Shown one piece after another: positions 16,217 to 23,597 of a DNA stretch of 39,791 nucleotides. The notes beneath the pieces were generated by a model. That model made no database searches. It was given only the letters and a program-made list of their open reading frames with translations, and was not told the DNA's origin. This DNA comes from DASWJQ01 sp036397095 (GTDB taxonomy: Bacteria > Chloroflexota > Anaerolineae > Anaerolineales > E44-bin32), in assembly GCA_036397095.1 (NCBI GenBank), contig DASWJQ010000189.1, positions 1 to 39,791 of the forward strand, written 5' to 3'. Both the position numbers and the translations under genes were made by a program. Position 1 is the first letter of the stretch, and each line of letters begins with the position of its first letter.

Positions 16217-17235
16217 CAGGCGAGAGCCACCGCTTCCTGGCTGAAGCTTTGCTGGATCGCCTGGCGCATCGCCGGCAGCAGGCCGCTTTCGACGGCCTGA
16301 CGGGCAACCCGGATCGCATTGAATACTCCGTTGGGGCCGAAGCGCCCATGGCCCACGAACACCAGACCGTCGACACCCAGCAGTGTTCCGGCCCCGTAGC
16401 GCTCGGGATCCAGGATCTGCCCGACAGTTCTGAACGCCGGCCGTGCCAGCAGCCCGCCAAGGCTGGTGACCGGCGATCGCTTGATTTCCGAGCGGATGAT
16501 GTCGACCAGGAAGGCAGCCACGGCCTCCGAGGATTTGAGGAAGATGTTGCCGATGAAGCCGTCGGTCACGATCACATCAGCCTGACCGGCGTAGACCTCC
16601 TTGGGTTCGACATTGCCGATGAAGTTCAGCCCTGAACCTTTCAGCAGCGGGAAGGCTTCCTTCACCAACTCGTTGCCCTTGCCGGGCTCCTCGCCGTTTG
16701 AGAGCAGGCCGACCCGGGGCGCGCCGACGCCGAGGACCTTTTGTGCGTAGATCGAGCCCAGGACGGCGAACTGCAGCAGGTAGTCCGGCTTGCAGTCGGT
16801 GTTGGCGCCAATATCGAGCACGATTGCCTGCCCGGTGCGCACGGGGAAGGCTGCGGTCAATCCTGGCCGCTTGACGCCTTGAATACGCCCCAGGCGGAAG
16901 ATGGCGTTGGCCAGGGCGCCGCCGGTGTTGCCACAGGTCACAAAAGCATCGGCCTGACCGCCCTTGACCAACTCCATGCCGACCGCCATCGAGCTGCGCG
17001 CCTTGCCGCGGGCGGAATCGGCCGGCTTGTCGGTCATGCTGAGCAGTTCGGGGGCGTCCACCACCTGCACGCGTTCATCCGAAATGCCACGGGAGGCAAG
17101 CCGGCTCTCAAGCCCCTCGGCCGGACCGACCAACTGGATTGGGTCGGGCCAGGCCTCGACGGCCATGACGGTCGCTTCGAGCTCAGGCGCGGGGTGTCCA
17201 TCGGTGCCCATAGCATCAACTGCGATCCGGATCAA
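16216..17235 (-). CDS. plsX: Phosphate acyltransferase PlsX
   Basis: PlsX makes acyl-phosphate from acyl-ACP, feeding PlsY for phosphatidic-acid synthesis at the membrane. The start RIAVDAMGTDGHPAPE, the glycine motif VTCGNTGGALANAIFRLGR, LDIGANTDCKPDYLLQFAVLG and LLSNGEEPGKGN are all family signatures. Length 339 residues is normal. The start codon is TTG at 17235 with AAGGAG 8 bases before. It is the first gene of plsX-fabF-NERD-like; a TATTAT element on the minus strand (17286-17291), overlapping the tRNA -10 box, could serve as its -10. Confidence 0.95.
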   Translation of the reverse strand: MIRIAVDAMGTDGHPAPELEATVMAVEAWPDPIQLVGPAEGLESRLASRGISDERVQVVDAPELLSMTDKPADSARGKARSSMAVGMELVKGGQADAFVTCGNTGGALANAIFRLGRIQGVKRPGLTAAFPVRTGQAIVLDIGANTDCKPDYLLQFAVLGSIYAQKVLGVGAPRVGLLSNGEEPGKGNELVKEAFPLLKGSGLNFIGNVEPKEVYAGQADVIVTDGFIGNIFLKSSEAVAAFLVDIIRSEIKRSPVTSLGGLLARPAFRTVGQILDPERYGAGTLLGVDGLVFVGHGRFGPNGVFNAIRVARQAVESGLLPAMRQAIQQSFSQEAVALA

Positions 17236-17261
17236 GCCAGAGTCTCCTTTGGGGGGTTAGG

Positions 17262-17289
17262 TTGACACGTTCAACCCGTGGGCTATAAT
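17262..17289 (+). promoter_or_regulatory. Sigma70 promoter of tRNA-Leu
   Basis: TTGACA at 17262-17267 and TATAAT at 17284-17289 are both perfect consensus, with a 16-base spacer. The tRNA begins 19 bases after the -10. The -10 is nearly symmetrical and overlaps a possible minus-strand -10 for plsX. Confidence 0.85.
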
Positions 17290-17308
17290 ACCCCACGATA
17301 TTGCCCCA

Positions 17309-17390
17309 GCGCTGGTGCTGGAACTGGCAGACAGGCACGGTTGAGGGCCGTGTGCCGTAAGGCGTGCGGGTTCGACTCCCGCCCAGCGCA
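17309..17390 (+). tRNA. tRNA-Leu (anticodon GAG)
   Basis: A class II tRNA folds cleanly. The acceptor stem is GCGCTGG (17309-17315) with CCAGCGC (17383-17389). The D stem is CTG/CAG and the anticodon stem CACGG/CCGTG, with loop TTGAGGG carrying anticodon GAG at 17343-17345. The long variable arm has GCC/GGC, and the T stem GCGGG/CCCGC holds a TTCGACT loop. The discriminator base is A. The CCA end is not encoded. It reads CUC/CUU leucine codons. Confidence 0.97.
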
Positions 17391-17405
17391 CAGATTCCGG
17401 GAACC

Positions 17406-17516
17406 GCAACCCAAGAAGCTTCTAACATAAAGACACGAAGGACGCTAAGGAAAGCGGGAAACCCCTTAGAGCCCTTGGTGTCTTTGGGTTATTGCCTCTT
17501 AATCCTGGGGTTGCCC
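17406..17516. repeat. Imperfect palindromic element downstream of tRNA-Leu
   Basis: A central hairpin is formed by 17430-17450 and 17464-17484 (21 bases each, 18 of 21 complementary, 13-base loop). The outer ends also match, GCAACCC at 17407-17413 against its complement at 17509-17515. The element fills the gap between the tRNA and the convergent permease gene. AAAGACACGAAGGAC-type sequences like this recur as intergenic repeats in many genomes; it may also act as a two-way terminator. Confidence 0.55.
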
Positions 17517-17522
17517 TGATGC

Positions 17523-18860
17523 CTAGCGCTCGATGGCCGTGCGTCGCTCAAGGGCCCTCACCAGGAGCGAGAGCAGCAGAGTCATGATCAGGTACAGCAT
17601 GGCAACCGAGTTGTAGCCCTCGAACGCCCGGAAATTGCGCGAGACCCACAGCCGGCCCTGCTGTAGGATCTCGGGCAGGGCCACCACCGAAATCAGCGAA
17701 GTATCCTTAAGCAAAGCAATGAAATCGTTGCCCAGTGGCGGCAGCACGACCCGGATGGCCTGGGGCAGGATGACATGCCGCATCGCCTGGAAGTAGGTCA
17801 TGCCAATCGACCGGGCCGCCTCCATCTGGCCGCGCGGAATCGACTGGATGCCGGCTCGGTAGACCTCGGCCAGATAAGCCCCGTAACCGAAGGCCAGGGC
17901 GATGGTGGCCGCAGGCAGCCCGCCCAGGTCAATTGTGCCCAGGCCCCACGATTGGCTGGCGTCGCGCAGGGCTGGCGTTATGGCGAAGCCCATGTACAGT
18001 ACGATGACCAGCATCGGCACGCCCCGAATCAATTCGACATACAGCGTCGACATCGTGTAAGGCAACGCCGGGATTAAGAAGGCCAGCGCTTCGATAACCA
18101 GCAGGGAGGACGCCGCGCCGCTGACCGAGTGCAGGTTAGGGCTGAGCAAGAGCACACCAAGCCACAGGCCCGCCCCAATGAGCAGGCGCAGCGGCAAACC
18201 CTCTGTCAGGTCGGGGGAGGCAGGCGCCATCCGCATCAAGCCAAAGACCAGGCCCAGAACGAGCGCACCCGCGAACGAAATCACCGTTACCCGGAAGGTG
18301 AGGAATACACCGCGCGACAACAGCATCCGGCTGACGATGCGCAGCGGTCGATGGCTGAAATCATCGACCAGAACAACCGACTGTCCCGCGGGAGCGGTAC
18401 CGCTGAAGGCTGGAATCGTTGTCTCAAGCGTAATCCGTTCGTCGCCCCACTGGCGGATCGGTTCTTGATCGACCGCCGGGGTGTCGGGCGGCACGTGGAT
18501 GAAGATCTCGGGCCCGCGCCCGATGGGATCGCCCCGGTCATCCTGGTACTGTGGGTAGAGTGTGTAGTCACCCGGATCAAGGGGGAAAACGACCTGCAGG
18601 CTCCAGTTAGGGTCGTCGCCTAACTGCTGACTTGCCAGTGGCCGTCGATCCCAGGGTAAGTCAAAGATGAAAGAGATGGCGTCGAGGTAGCGGGCGTTGG
18701 TCAGCATGGAGTAGCCGACCAAGACGCCGGCGATCAGGATGATCACCCCCCACCATGGAATGCGCTGCCAAGACGGCGCCAGTCCGAGACGACCGTGGTG
18801 CCGCACCTGCTGGTCGCCGGCCAGCGGGGTCGTGTTGGGCTGTTCAGGCAGTTCCGTCAT
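17523..18860 (-). CDS. Amino-acid ABC transporter permease (HisM/GlnP type) with extra N-terminal and inserted regions
   Basis: A 445-residue inner-membrane permease of polar-amino-acid importers, about twice the usual ~220. After one TM helix (about 36-53) comes a ~120-residue soluble, probably extracytoplasmic, stretch (containing DPGDYTLYPQYQDDRG). The permease domain starts near residue 180 (LSRGVFLTFRVTVISFAGALVLGLV). It is interrupted by ~55 residues with extra hydrophobic helices before LYVELIRGVPMLV, and carries the EAA loop EAARSIGMTYFQAM (347-360) that contacts the ATPase. I chose ATG 18860; a TTG at 18884 is possible and neither has a strong SD. The binding protein is just upstream; no ATPase gene is present in the window. 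Confidence 0.85.
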   Translation of the reverse strand: MTELPEQPNTTPLAGDQQVRHHGRLGLAPSWQRIPWWGVIILIAGVLVGYSMLTNARYLDAISFIFDLPWDRRPLASQQLGDDPNWSLQVVFPLDPGDYTLYPQYQDDRGDPIGRGPEIFIHVPPDTPAVDQEPIRQWGDERITLETTIPAFSGTAPAGQSVVLVDDFSHRPLRIVSRMLLSRGVFLTFRVTVISFAGALVLGLVFGLMRMAPASPDLTEGLPLRLLIGAGLWLGVLLLSPNLHSVSGAASSLLVIEALAFLIPALPYTMSTLYVELIRGVPMLVIVLYMGFAITPALRDASQSWGLGTIDLGGLPAATIALAFGYGAYLAEVYRAGIQSIPRGQMEAARSIGMTYFQAMRHVILPQAIRVVLPPLGNDFIALLKDTSLISVVALPEILQQGRLWVSRNFRAFEGYNSVAMLYLIMTLLLSLLVRALERRTAIER

Positions 18861-18954
18861 GGGCTGCTGTCTCTGGTCGGCCAACAGATGGCGGGTAGAC
18901 CCTGCGGCCGGTGGACTCGGGTGCGTTGGTAGCTGTCTGCGCCACGAATGTTGT

Positions 18955-18992
18955 CAGCGGAGGACGACGGCCGGAGCCGCCATCCTCCGCTG
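18955..18992 (-). other. Hairpin between binding-protein and permease genes
   Basis: A perfect 10-base stem (CAGCGGAGGA at 18955-18964 with TCCTCCGCTG at 18983-18992) encloses a second small stem (CGGC 18968-18971 with GCCG 18976-18979). Such hairpins after the binding-protein gene commonly protect its mRNA and reduce read-through, giving more binding protein than permease; that role is inferred. Confidence 0.6.
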
Positions 18993-19024
18993 GGTGGATC
19001 TAGGAGCCTAACCCGGCGAGCGGG

Positions 19025-19789
19025 TTACTCGGTGCCGAAGTACCTGTCGTAGATCTCGTCGTACTCGCCGCTGGCGCGCACGGCAGCCAGGCCGTCGTTG
19101 ATGGCGGCCAGCACGTCAGCGCGCTCCATATTGACGGCGATACCATATTCTTCGTCGGTGTAGACACCGTCGAGAACCGTCAGGTTCATTTCGGGGTTGG
19201 CCTTGACGATGTCAACTGCAGTCGGGCCATCGGCGACGGCGGCGTCGACATCACCATTGGCCAGCGCCTGGAATGCCAGCGTGTTCTCGTCGTAGCGCAC
19301 GACTTCGGCGTCGGTATCATCGGTTAACCAGATGTCACCGGTCGTGCCAGTCTGCACGCCAACTGATTTGCCGGCCAGGTCGTCGGGACCGCTGATCTCG
19401 GTCTCATCCCCCCGCACCACGATCCGCTGTCCAGCGTTGAAGTACGCATCACTGAAGTTGACCGTCTCGGCCCGTTCAGGGGTGATGGTGGCGGCCGAAA
19501 TGACCGCGTCGAACTCGCCCGCCGCCAACGCCACGAAGATACCGTCCCAACGGGTATTGACGAACTCGACCTCGAAGCCAGCCTCTTCGGCAATGGCGTT
19601 CATAAGATCGACGTCGAAGCCGGTCACGTTGCCGGCGTCATCGACAAACTCGAAGGGCGGATACTCGGCGTTGGTGCCGACGGTCACCGTGCCCAAATCG
19701 GACGCCGGGGCCTCGGTCGCCGCGCCGCCACAGGCAGCCAGCAACATCGAGGCGGCGACCAACAGGGTCAATAGCGTAAATCTTCTCAT
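19025..19789 (-). CDS. Amino-acid ABC transporter substrate-binding lipoprotein
   Basis: A 254-residue SBP_bac_3 family protein. Signal peptide with lipobox LLAAC (Cys20), then a low-complexity linker and the family start VGTNAEYPPFEFVDDAGNVTGFDVDLM. Later motifs are GEFDAVISAATITPERAE, the ligand-binding DLAGKSVGVQTGTTG and a C-terminal SGEYDEIYDRYF. It binds a polar or acidic amino acid outside the cell and delivers it to the permease encoded next. The ATG at 19789 has AGGAGG 7 bases upstream; longer in-frame starts lack a signal peptide. Ligand is not predictable from sequence alone. Confidence 0.92.
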   Translation of the reverse strand: MRRFTLLTLLVAASMLLAACGGAATEAPASDLGTVTVGTNAEYPPFEFVDDAGNVTGFDVDLMNAIAEEAGFEVEFVNTRWDGIFVALAAGEFDAVISAATITPERAETVNFSDAYFNAGQRIVVRGDETEISGPDDLAGKSVGVQTGTTGDIWLTDDTDAEVVRYDENTLAFQALANGDVDAAVADGPTAVDIVKANPEMNLTVLDGVYTDEEYGIAVNMERADVLAAINDGLAAVRASGEYDEIYDRYFGTE

Positions 19790-19930
19790 TCTCTCCTCCT
19801 GGGGTGTTTCACAGCGTTTTTCTTCTTTGGGTGGGGCTGTCTGTCTACGGTGTGCGCCTCCTTCCATCGCCTCCACCGACGAGCAATGGCTCTAGGATAG
19901 CCAATCTCGAGGGTGATGACAAGCAATTGT

Positions 19931-20671
19931 CTAGTAAAGCTCGATATGGGTAGTGGTGGCCTGCAACGGCAGCAACGGCGCAACCAATCCTACCATCTCA
20001 TTGAGGGTAATCGAAGGACGAAGATGAGTGGGCATGAGCTCGACCAGGGACGTGACTTCGGGAGCCCGCCCTAAGAGGCCGGCCCGCTCGGCCAAGGCGG
20101 CCAGCAGGCGGCGCTGGAGCGCCAGATTGCCGGCCGGATCGCCATCGGTCAAACTGAGGATGCCCAGGACTTCTTGGCCGCTGAAAGTGGCGTCATTGAT
20201 CGGCACGCCGCCAACAAAATCGACGAGACCGGCGAAAGCCTGCTCATCAAGGACCACCGTCGTTTGGTACGTCAGCGGGACCGTCCGAAACAACGCATCG
20301 ACGAACGTCTCCGACAGCTCCCGCTGTTCATTCAGGGAGAAGTGGGCGCTGATGGGCAGCCCTGGATCACCTTGGACCACCGTGTCGAGCGGAATCCCAA
20401 GCAGGAAGACATCCATGGCGGGCGGGCGGAAGCTCACAAACCACAGGGACCTGAGTTCGGGGGATGTTGCGGTCAGGTCGTTAACGCCCACGATGAGGGC
20501 CGTCTGCTCGGATGGGGCGGTTGTCGTTGGACCGGCCTCGGCCGGATCGGAGGGTGTTCCGGTGGGCGCGGGTGTCCCTTGAGGCACTTGCAAGAAGGCC
20601 GTGTAGAGGCCGATCAGAAAGAACGCGCCGGCGATGATGATGAGCAATGCTAGCGAAGGGCGGCGGGCCAT
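19931..20671 (-). CDS. LytR/CpsA/Psr-like membrane protein
   Basis: A 246-residue protein with one N-terminal membrane anchor (residues 8-27), a Thr/Pro/Ala-rich linker (31-55) and an extracytoplasmic domain that resembles the LCP fold: LIVGVNDLT, SLWFVSFRPPAMDVFLLGIPLDTVV, VPLTYQTTVVLDEQAFAGLVDFVGGVPI. The conserved arginines and aspartate used by active LCP enzymes to attach polymers to peptidoglycan (for example DSxxxR) are not clearly seen, so enzyme activity is uncertain. Single-gene unit with a possible promoter/hairpin just upstream. Confidence 0.65.
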   Translation of the reverse strand: MARRPSLALLIIIAGAFFLIGLYTAFLQVPQGTPAPTGTPSDPAEAGPTTTAPSEQTALIVGVNDLTATSPELRSLWFVSFRPPAMDVFLLGIPLDTVVQGDPGLPISAHFSLNEQRELSETFVDALFRTVPLTYQTTVVLDEQAFAGLVDFVGGVPINDATFSGQEVLGILSLTDGDPAGNLALQRRLLAALAERAGLLGRAPEVTSLVELMPTHLRPSITLNEMVGLVAPLLPLQATTTHIELY

Positions 20672-20700
20672 AGTCCTTTCCGATTCGGGCCGGAACGCAA

Positions 20701-20728
20701 GCGCGCCCGGATTGTACTCCGGGCGCGC
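20701..20728 (-). promoter_or_regulatory. Strong hairpin overlapping a TACAAT -10-like box
   Basis: A perfect 11-base stem (GCGCGCCCGGA at 20701-20711 and its complement at 20718-20728) has a 6-base loop. On the minus strand the loop region reads GTACAATCC, a near-consensus -10. The element lies between the small membrane protein gene and the LCP-like gene, so it can be a terminator of the first (but no T-run), a promoter/operator of the second, or both. Confidence 0.45.
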
Positions 20729-20749
20729 GGAGGCGGCAACGAAGCGAGA

Positions 20750-20953
20750 TTAGAACAGGCCGGCGCCAATAAGCAGACCAATGCCGCGGCCAACGACAAA
20801 GGCGGCCACGGCGACAATGGCGATCGGCGCATAAGTCAACGCCCGATATAGGCCCTGGCGGTGCCGGTAGGCAAAGGAGGTGACGTGGGCCGCCGTCCGC
20901 CAGAACACAATGCGGCTGCGTTCGGTCAGGTAGGTCACGGTCTGCGTCATCAT
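20750..20953 (-). CDS. Small membrane protein, unknown function
   Basis: A 67-residue protein with one clear C-terminal membrane segment (about residues 40-66, YAPIAIVAVAAFVVGRGIGLLIGAGLF read in parts) and a basic, aromatic N-terminal half (SRIVFWRTAAHVTSF). Two adjacent ATG codons (20953, 20950) are possible; GAGGTG upstream fits the second slightly better. It follows the next small gene by one base, in the same transcript as ftsZ. A membrane-anchored helper of the FtsZ variant is conceivable but unsupported. Confidence 0.55.
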   Translation of the reverse strand: MMTQTVTYLTERSRIVFWRTAAHVTSFAYRHRQGLYRALTYAPIAIVAVAAFVVGRGIGLLIGAGLF

Positions 20954-20954
20954 T

Positions 20955-21173
20955 TCACCTCGATGTGCTCATCTTGATGATCCCGCCCCGGTCATCGGCG
21001 ACAACTCGGACAATGCGGTTCATCGTTCGGCCATTGGGTAGTTCCGCCTTGCTCTTGTACACGAGCAAGAAACGTGCCGCACCCTGCCGTTTGACGCTGG
21101 GGCGGGACCCTTTCATCTCAGGGAAGGAGCGGACGACCTGGCGGCTGATCTTGTCTTGCAGTGCTTTGTCCAT
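20955..21173 (-). CDS. Small soluble hypothetical protein downstream of ftsZ
   Basis: A 72-residue basic protein with no signal peptide or TM segment. The pattern KISRQVVRSFPEMKGSRPSVK, FLLVYKSKAELPNGRTMNRIVRVVADDRGGIIKMSTSR (read in two parts) looks like a short helix followed by beta strands. AGGAGG precedes the ATG by 9 bases, a strong ribosome site. It lies 11 bases after ftsZ and one base before the small membrane protein gene, so it is expected in the same operon. I do not recognise a family. Confidence 0.6.
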   Translation of the reverse strand: MDKALQDKISRQVVRSFPEMKGSRPSVKRQGAARFLLVYKSKAELPNGRTMNRIVRVVADDRGGIIKMSTSR

Positions 21174-21184
21174 CCAAGCGCCTC

Positions 21185-22312
21185 CTAGCGCACGCTCATC
21201 CGGCGGCGCAGGAACGTGGGTAGGTCCAGGTCGGTATCGCCGTCCACCTCGACGCCGACAGCGAGCGGCGCCTCGGGCTCGGCTGGCTCAAGAGTGACGG
21301 CCTGTTGCGCCGGCAGCGGGCGTCCGCCCAGCCCCGTTACGATCAGGATCACTTGGGTGCGCCCGGCCATGGTCTCATCGGTCGAGGCGCCCAGGACCAG
21401 GTCGGCCGACTCGGGCAAGGACTCCCGGATGTGGTTGACGGCTTCGCCGATCTCATGGAGTGTCAGATCGTCGCCGGCGGTGAAGTGCACCAGCGCACCT
21501 GACGCCTGCTCCAGGCTGTCAACCTCCAGCAGTGGATGGTGCAGTGCCTGGTCAATCGCCCCAACCGCCCTAAATTCGCCTTCGCCCATGCCAATGGACA
21601 TCAAGGCGCCACCGCCATTCATCAAGAGCTGGCGCACGTGGGCGAAATCGACATTAATCAACCCCGGGCGCGTCACCAATTCAGCGACGCCTTGGACTCC
21701 CTGGCGCAGCACGTCGTCAGCCAGCCGGAAGGCTACTTCCAGGCTTAGGCCACGCGGCACGACCTGCAGCAGCCGGTCATTCGGCACCGTGATCAGCGTG
21801 TGGCTGTGCGGCTGCAGGCGACGGACACCCTCGAGGGCGTTCATCGAGCGGCGGTTCATTTCGAAACTGAAAGGCATGGTGACAACTGAAACCACCACGC
21901 AGCCAAGTTCTCGGGCGATTTCAGCCGCGACCGGCGCCGAGCCTGTGCCCGTGCCGCCACCCATGCCGGCTGTCAGGAAGACCATATCGGCGCCCCGCAC
22001 CGCGTCGGCCAGCGCCTTGGAGCTTTCCAGGGCGGCGGCCATGCCGGCCCGTGGATCACCTCCGGCGCCCAATCCGCGTGTCACCCTTGGTCCCAACTGG
22101 ATCTTGGTGGGCGCCAGGCTCGATTCCAGGGCCTGGTGATCGGTGTTGGCGGCGATGAACTCGACGCCCTCCAGGCCGAGTTGGATCATCCGGTTGACCG
22201 CGTTGGATCCGCCGCCTCCCAGGCCCAGCACCCGGAGCTTGGGTTGGCCAACGGCTTGTAGCTCCAAGTCCTGTTGGGCGGATCGGGTTGGGGTCGGCTG
22301 GGTGATATCCAT
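21185..22312 (-). CDS. ftsZ: FtsZ-family tubulin-like GTPase with altered T7 loop
   Basis: FtsZ forms the GTP-dependent cytokinetic ring. A 375-residue protein with the GTP-binding GLGGGGSNAVNRM (30-42), AANTDHQAL, the tubulin signature GMGGGTGTGSAPV (116-128) and TMPFSFE. The C-terminal tail DLPTFLRRR resembles the conserved peptide that binds FtsA/ZipA/SepF. The T7 synergy loop reads NVDFAHVR (220-227): the second Asp (E. coli Asp212, needed for hydrolysis in the neighbouring subunit) is His225, confirmed as codon CAC. The ATG at 22312 has AGGAG 7 bases before. It sits outside a dcw cluster, 10 bases after a TIM-barrel-like gene that has a sigma54 promoter. Confidence 0.93.
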   Translation of the reverse strand: MDITQPTPTRSAQQDLELQAVGQPKLRVLGLGGGGSNAVNRMIQLGLEGVEFIAANTDHQALESSLAPTKIQLGPRVTRGLGAGGDPRAGMAAALESSKALADAVRGADMVFLTAGMGGGTGTGSAPVAAEIARELGCVVVSVVTMPFSFEMNRRSMNALEGVRRLQPHSHTLITVPNDRLLQVVPRGLSLEVAFRLADDVLRQGVQGVAELVTRPGLINVDFAHVRQLLMNGGGALMSIGMGEGEFRAVGAIDQALHHPLLEVDSLEQASGALVHFTAGDDLTLHEIGEAVNHIRESLPESADLVLGASTDETMAGRTQVILIVTGLGGRPLPAQQAVTLEPAEPEAPLAVGVEVDGDTDLDLPTFLRRRMSVR

Positions 22313-22322
22313 CGGGCGCTCC

Positions 22323-23543
22323 TCAGTTGGCCTGGCCGTCGGGACAGGGCTCGGCATAGGGGTCCGGCCGGCAGGCCGACTTGCTGGCAGGCAGCACACT
22401 CAATCGCTGGACATGGCAGCCGGCGGCGCGCAGTTGTTCATCGACCTCGAGCGGGATGCCTCGCTCATCCCCGGCGATCGAAACATGGCGGGCCAGGACC
22501 GCCTCCTCGGAAGAGAAGCCGATCACCGGCCGCTTCGTCAAGGCGAAGGCGCTGGCATAGCGCCACACTGGCACCGCGTAGCGCTCGGCTGACGGCAAGA
22601 GCAGGTAATGGTCGAGCACCTTGTCCGGCGCGCCTTTTGCATGGGCTTCCATGGCCAATGCCGGGCGTTTGGGCTGCGTGAACCACCCGGCTCGCTGGTC
22701 GGCAGTCGGCAGCCGGTCGAAGATGGCCGCCATTAATTCGGGGGCCCAGCCGGCCTGCCGTAGGCTGCGTCCCATTTCGGCATCGACCTGGACATCTTCC
22801 GATCCGGAGGGGCCGTCGCCGGCGCCAAGCGCCAGGACCGGCAATGACTGGCCAAGCACACGTTCGGCGATCTGGGCGTACCAGGCGCCTATCTGGGCAC
22901 CTTGCTGATCCTCGGCGCCGGCCGGGGTGTGATAGGGTCGGGAGGCCGGCCAGGCCTGCGGGCCGCCGGAGCCCCAGGCCAAAGGCCGGCCACGGGCGTA
23001 GGCGTAGGCGCCAAGCACAAGCGAGTCGACCAGGTCCTTGCCGGCCCGCCGGGCGATAGCCTTCAGGCTTGATTCGAGGAAGGCCGTGTCCCAGTAGTCG
23101 CCTCCGGGTTCTGGAGCCGGCAGGACGGGTCGCAATCCGGCCGAGTGGCAGGCCTGCAGCGCCGGCAAGCTGGCATCGACGAAGCGGTCGACGAGCCCCT
23201 GGCTCGACCAACCGTTGCCAGACCAGGACGACTTCATGTTGGGCCGGTCATAAACAACAACATAGTGCACGCCCCAATGGGCGTAGCTGTAGATCAATGG
23301 ATTGAGTTCGGCAGGTCGGACCGAGCCGATGGCGCAGCCAATGTGAACAACCGGTTGGAGTCCGCAATCAAGCAGGCCCCGGACGAATGCCTCGGGCAGT
23401 GCTTGATCCGTCGGGGCCGGCAGTAAGATCCAGCTGGCTTGCATTTCGCTCAGCTGGGCGCGCCAGCGGGCCAGCTCGGCTTTGCTGTAGCTCGGATTAG
23501 GTTGGTTGAAATGAAAGCCAAGTCGGCTGTCAGGTTGAGTCAT
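22323..23543 (-). CDS. Probable TIM-barrel, glycoside-hydrolase-like protein of unknown function
   Basis: A 406-residue soluble protein without signal peptide. Alternating strand-helix pattern with segments such as SWILLPAPTDQALPEAFVRGLL, LQPVVHIGCAIG, VHYVVVYDRPNMKSSW, LRPVLPAPEPGGDYWD and LPVLALGAGDG is typical of a (beta/alpha)8 barrel related to GH families, but I cannot pick out a certain catalytic Glu pair. A Cys/Pro-rich tail ends the protein. The second ATG (23543) is favoured because AGGAG lies 9 bases before it and abuts the first ATG. A sigma54 promoter lies 31-46 bases upstream; ftsZ follows 10 bases downstream. Confidence 0.6.
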   Translation of the reverse strand: MTQPDSRLGFHFNQPNPSYSKAELARWRAQLSEMQASWILLPAPTDQALPEAFVRGLLDCGLQPVVHIGCAIGSVRPAELNPLIYSYAHWGVHYVVVYDRPNMKSSWSGNGWSSQGLVDRFVDASLPALQACHSAGLRPVLPAPEPGGDYWDTAFLESSLKAIARRAGKDLVDSLVLGAYAYARGRPLAWGSGGPQAWPASRPYHTPAGAEDQQGAQIGAWYAQIAERVLGQSLPVLALGAGDGPSGSEDVQVDAEMGRSLRQAGWAPELMAAIFDRLPTADQRAGWFTQPKRPALAMEAHAKGAPDKVLDHYLLLPSAERYAVPVWRYASAFALTKRPVIGFSSEEAVLARHVSIAGDERGIPLEVDEQLRAAGCHVQRLSVLPASKSACRPDPYAEPCPDGQAN

Positions 23544-23573
23544 GTCGGCCATCTCCTGCACTTCCACTAAGTG

Positions 23574-23589
23574 TGCAAGATATGTGCCG
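23574..23589 (-). promoter_or_regulatory. Sigma54 (-24/-12) promoter before the TIM-barrel/ftsZ operon
   Basis: Read on the minus strand: CGGCACATATCTTGCA. It matches TGGCAYRNNNNTTGCW at all but the first T, with GG and GC at the required 10-base separation. It sits within the 54-base gap between the protease gene stop and the next start, with the expected transcription start near 23563. Confidence 0.85.
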
Positions 23590-23597
23590 GACAAGTG

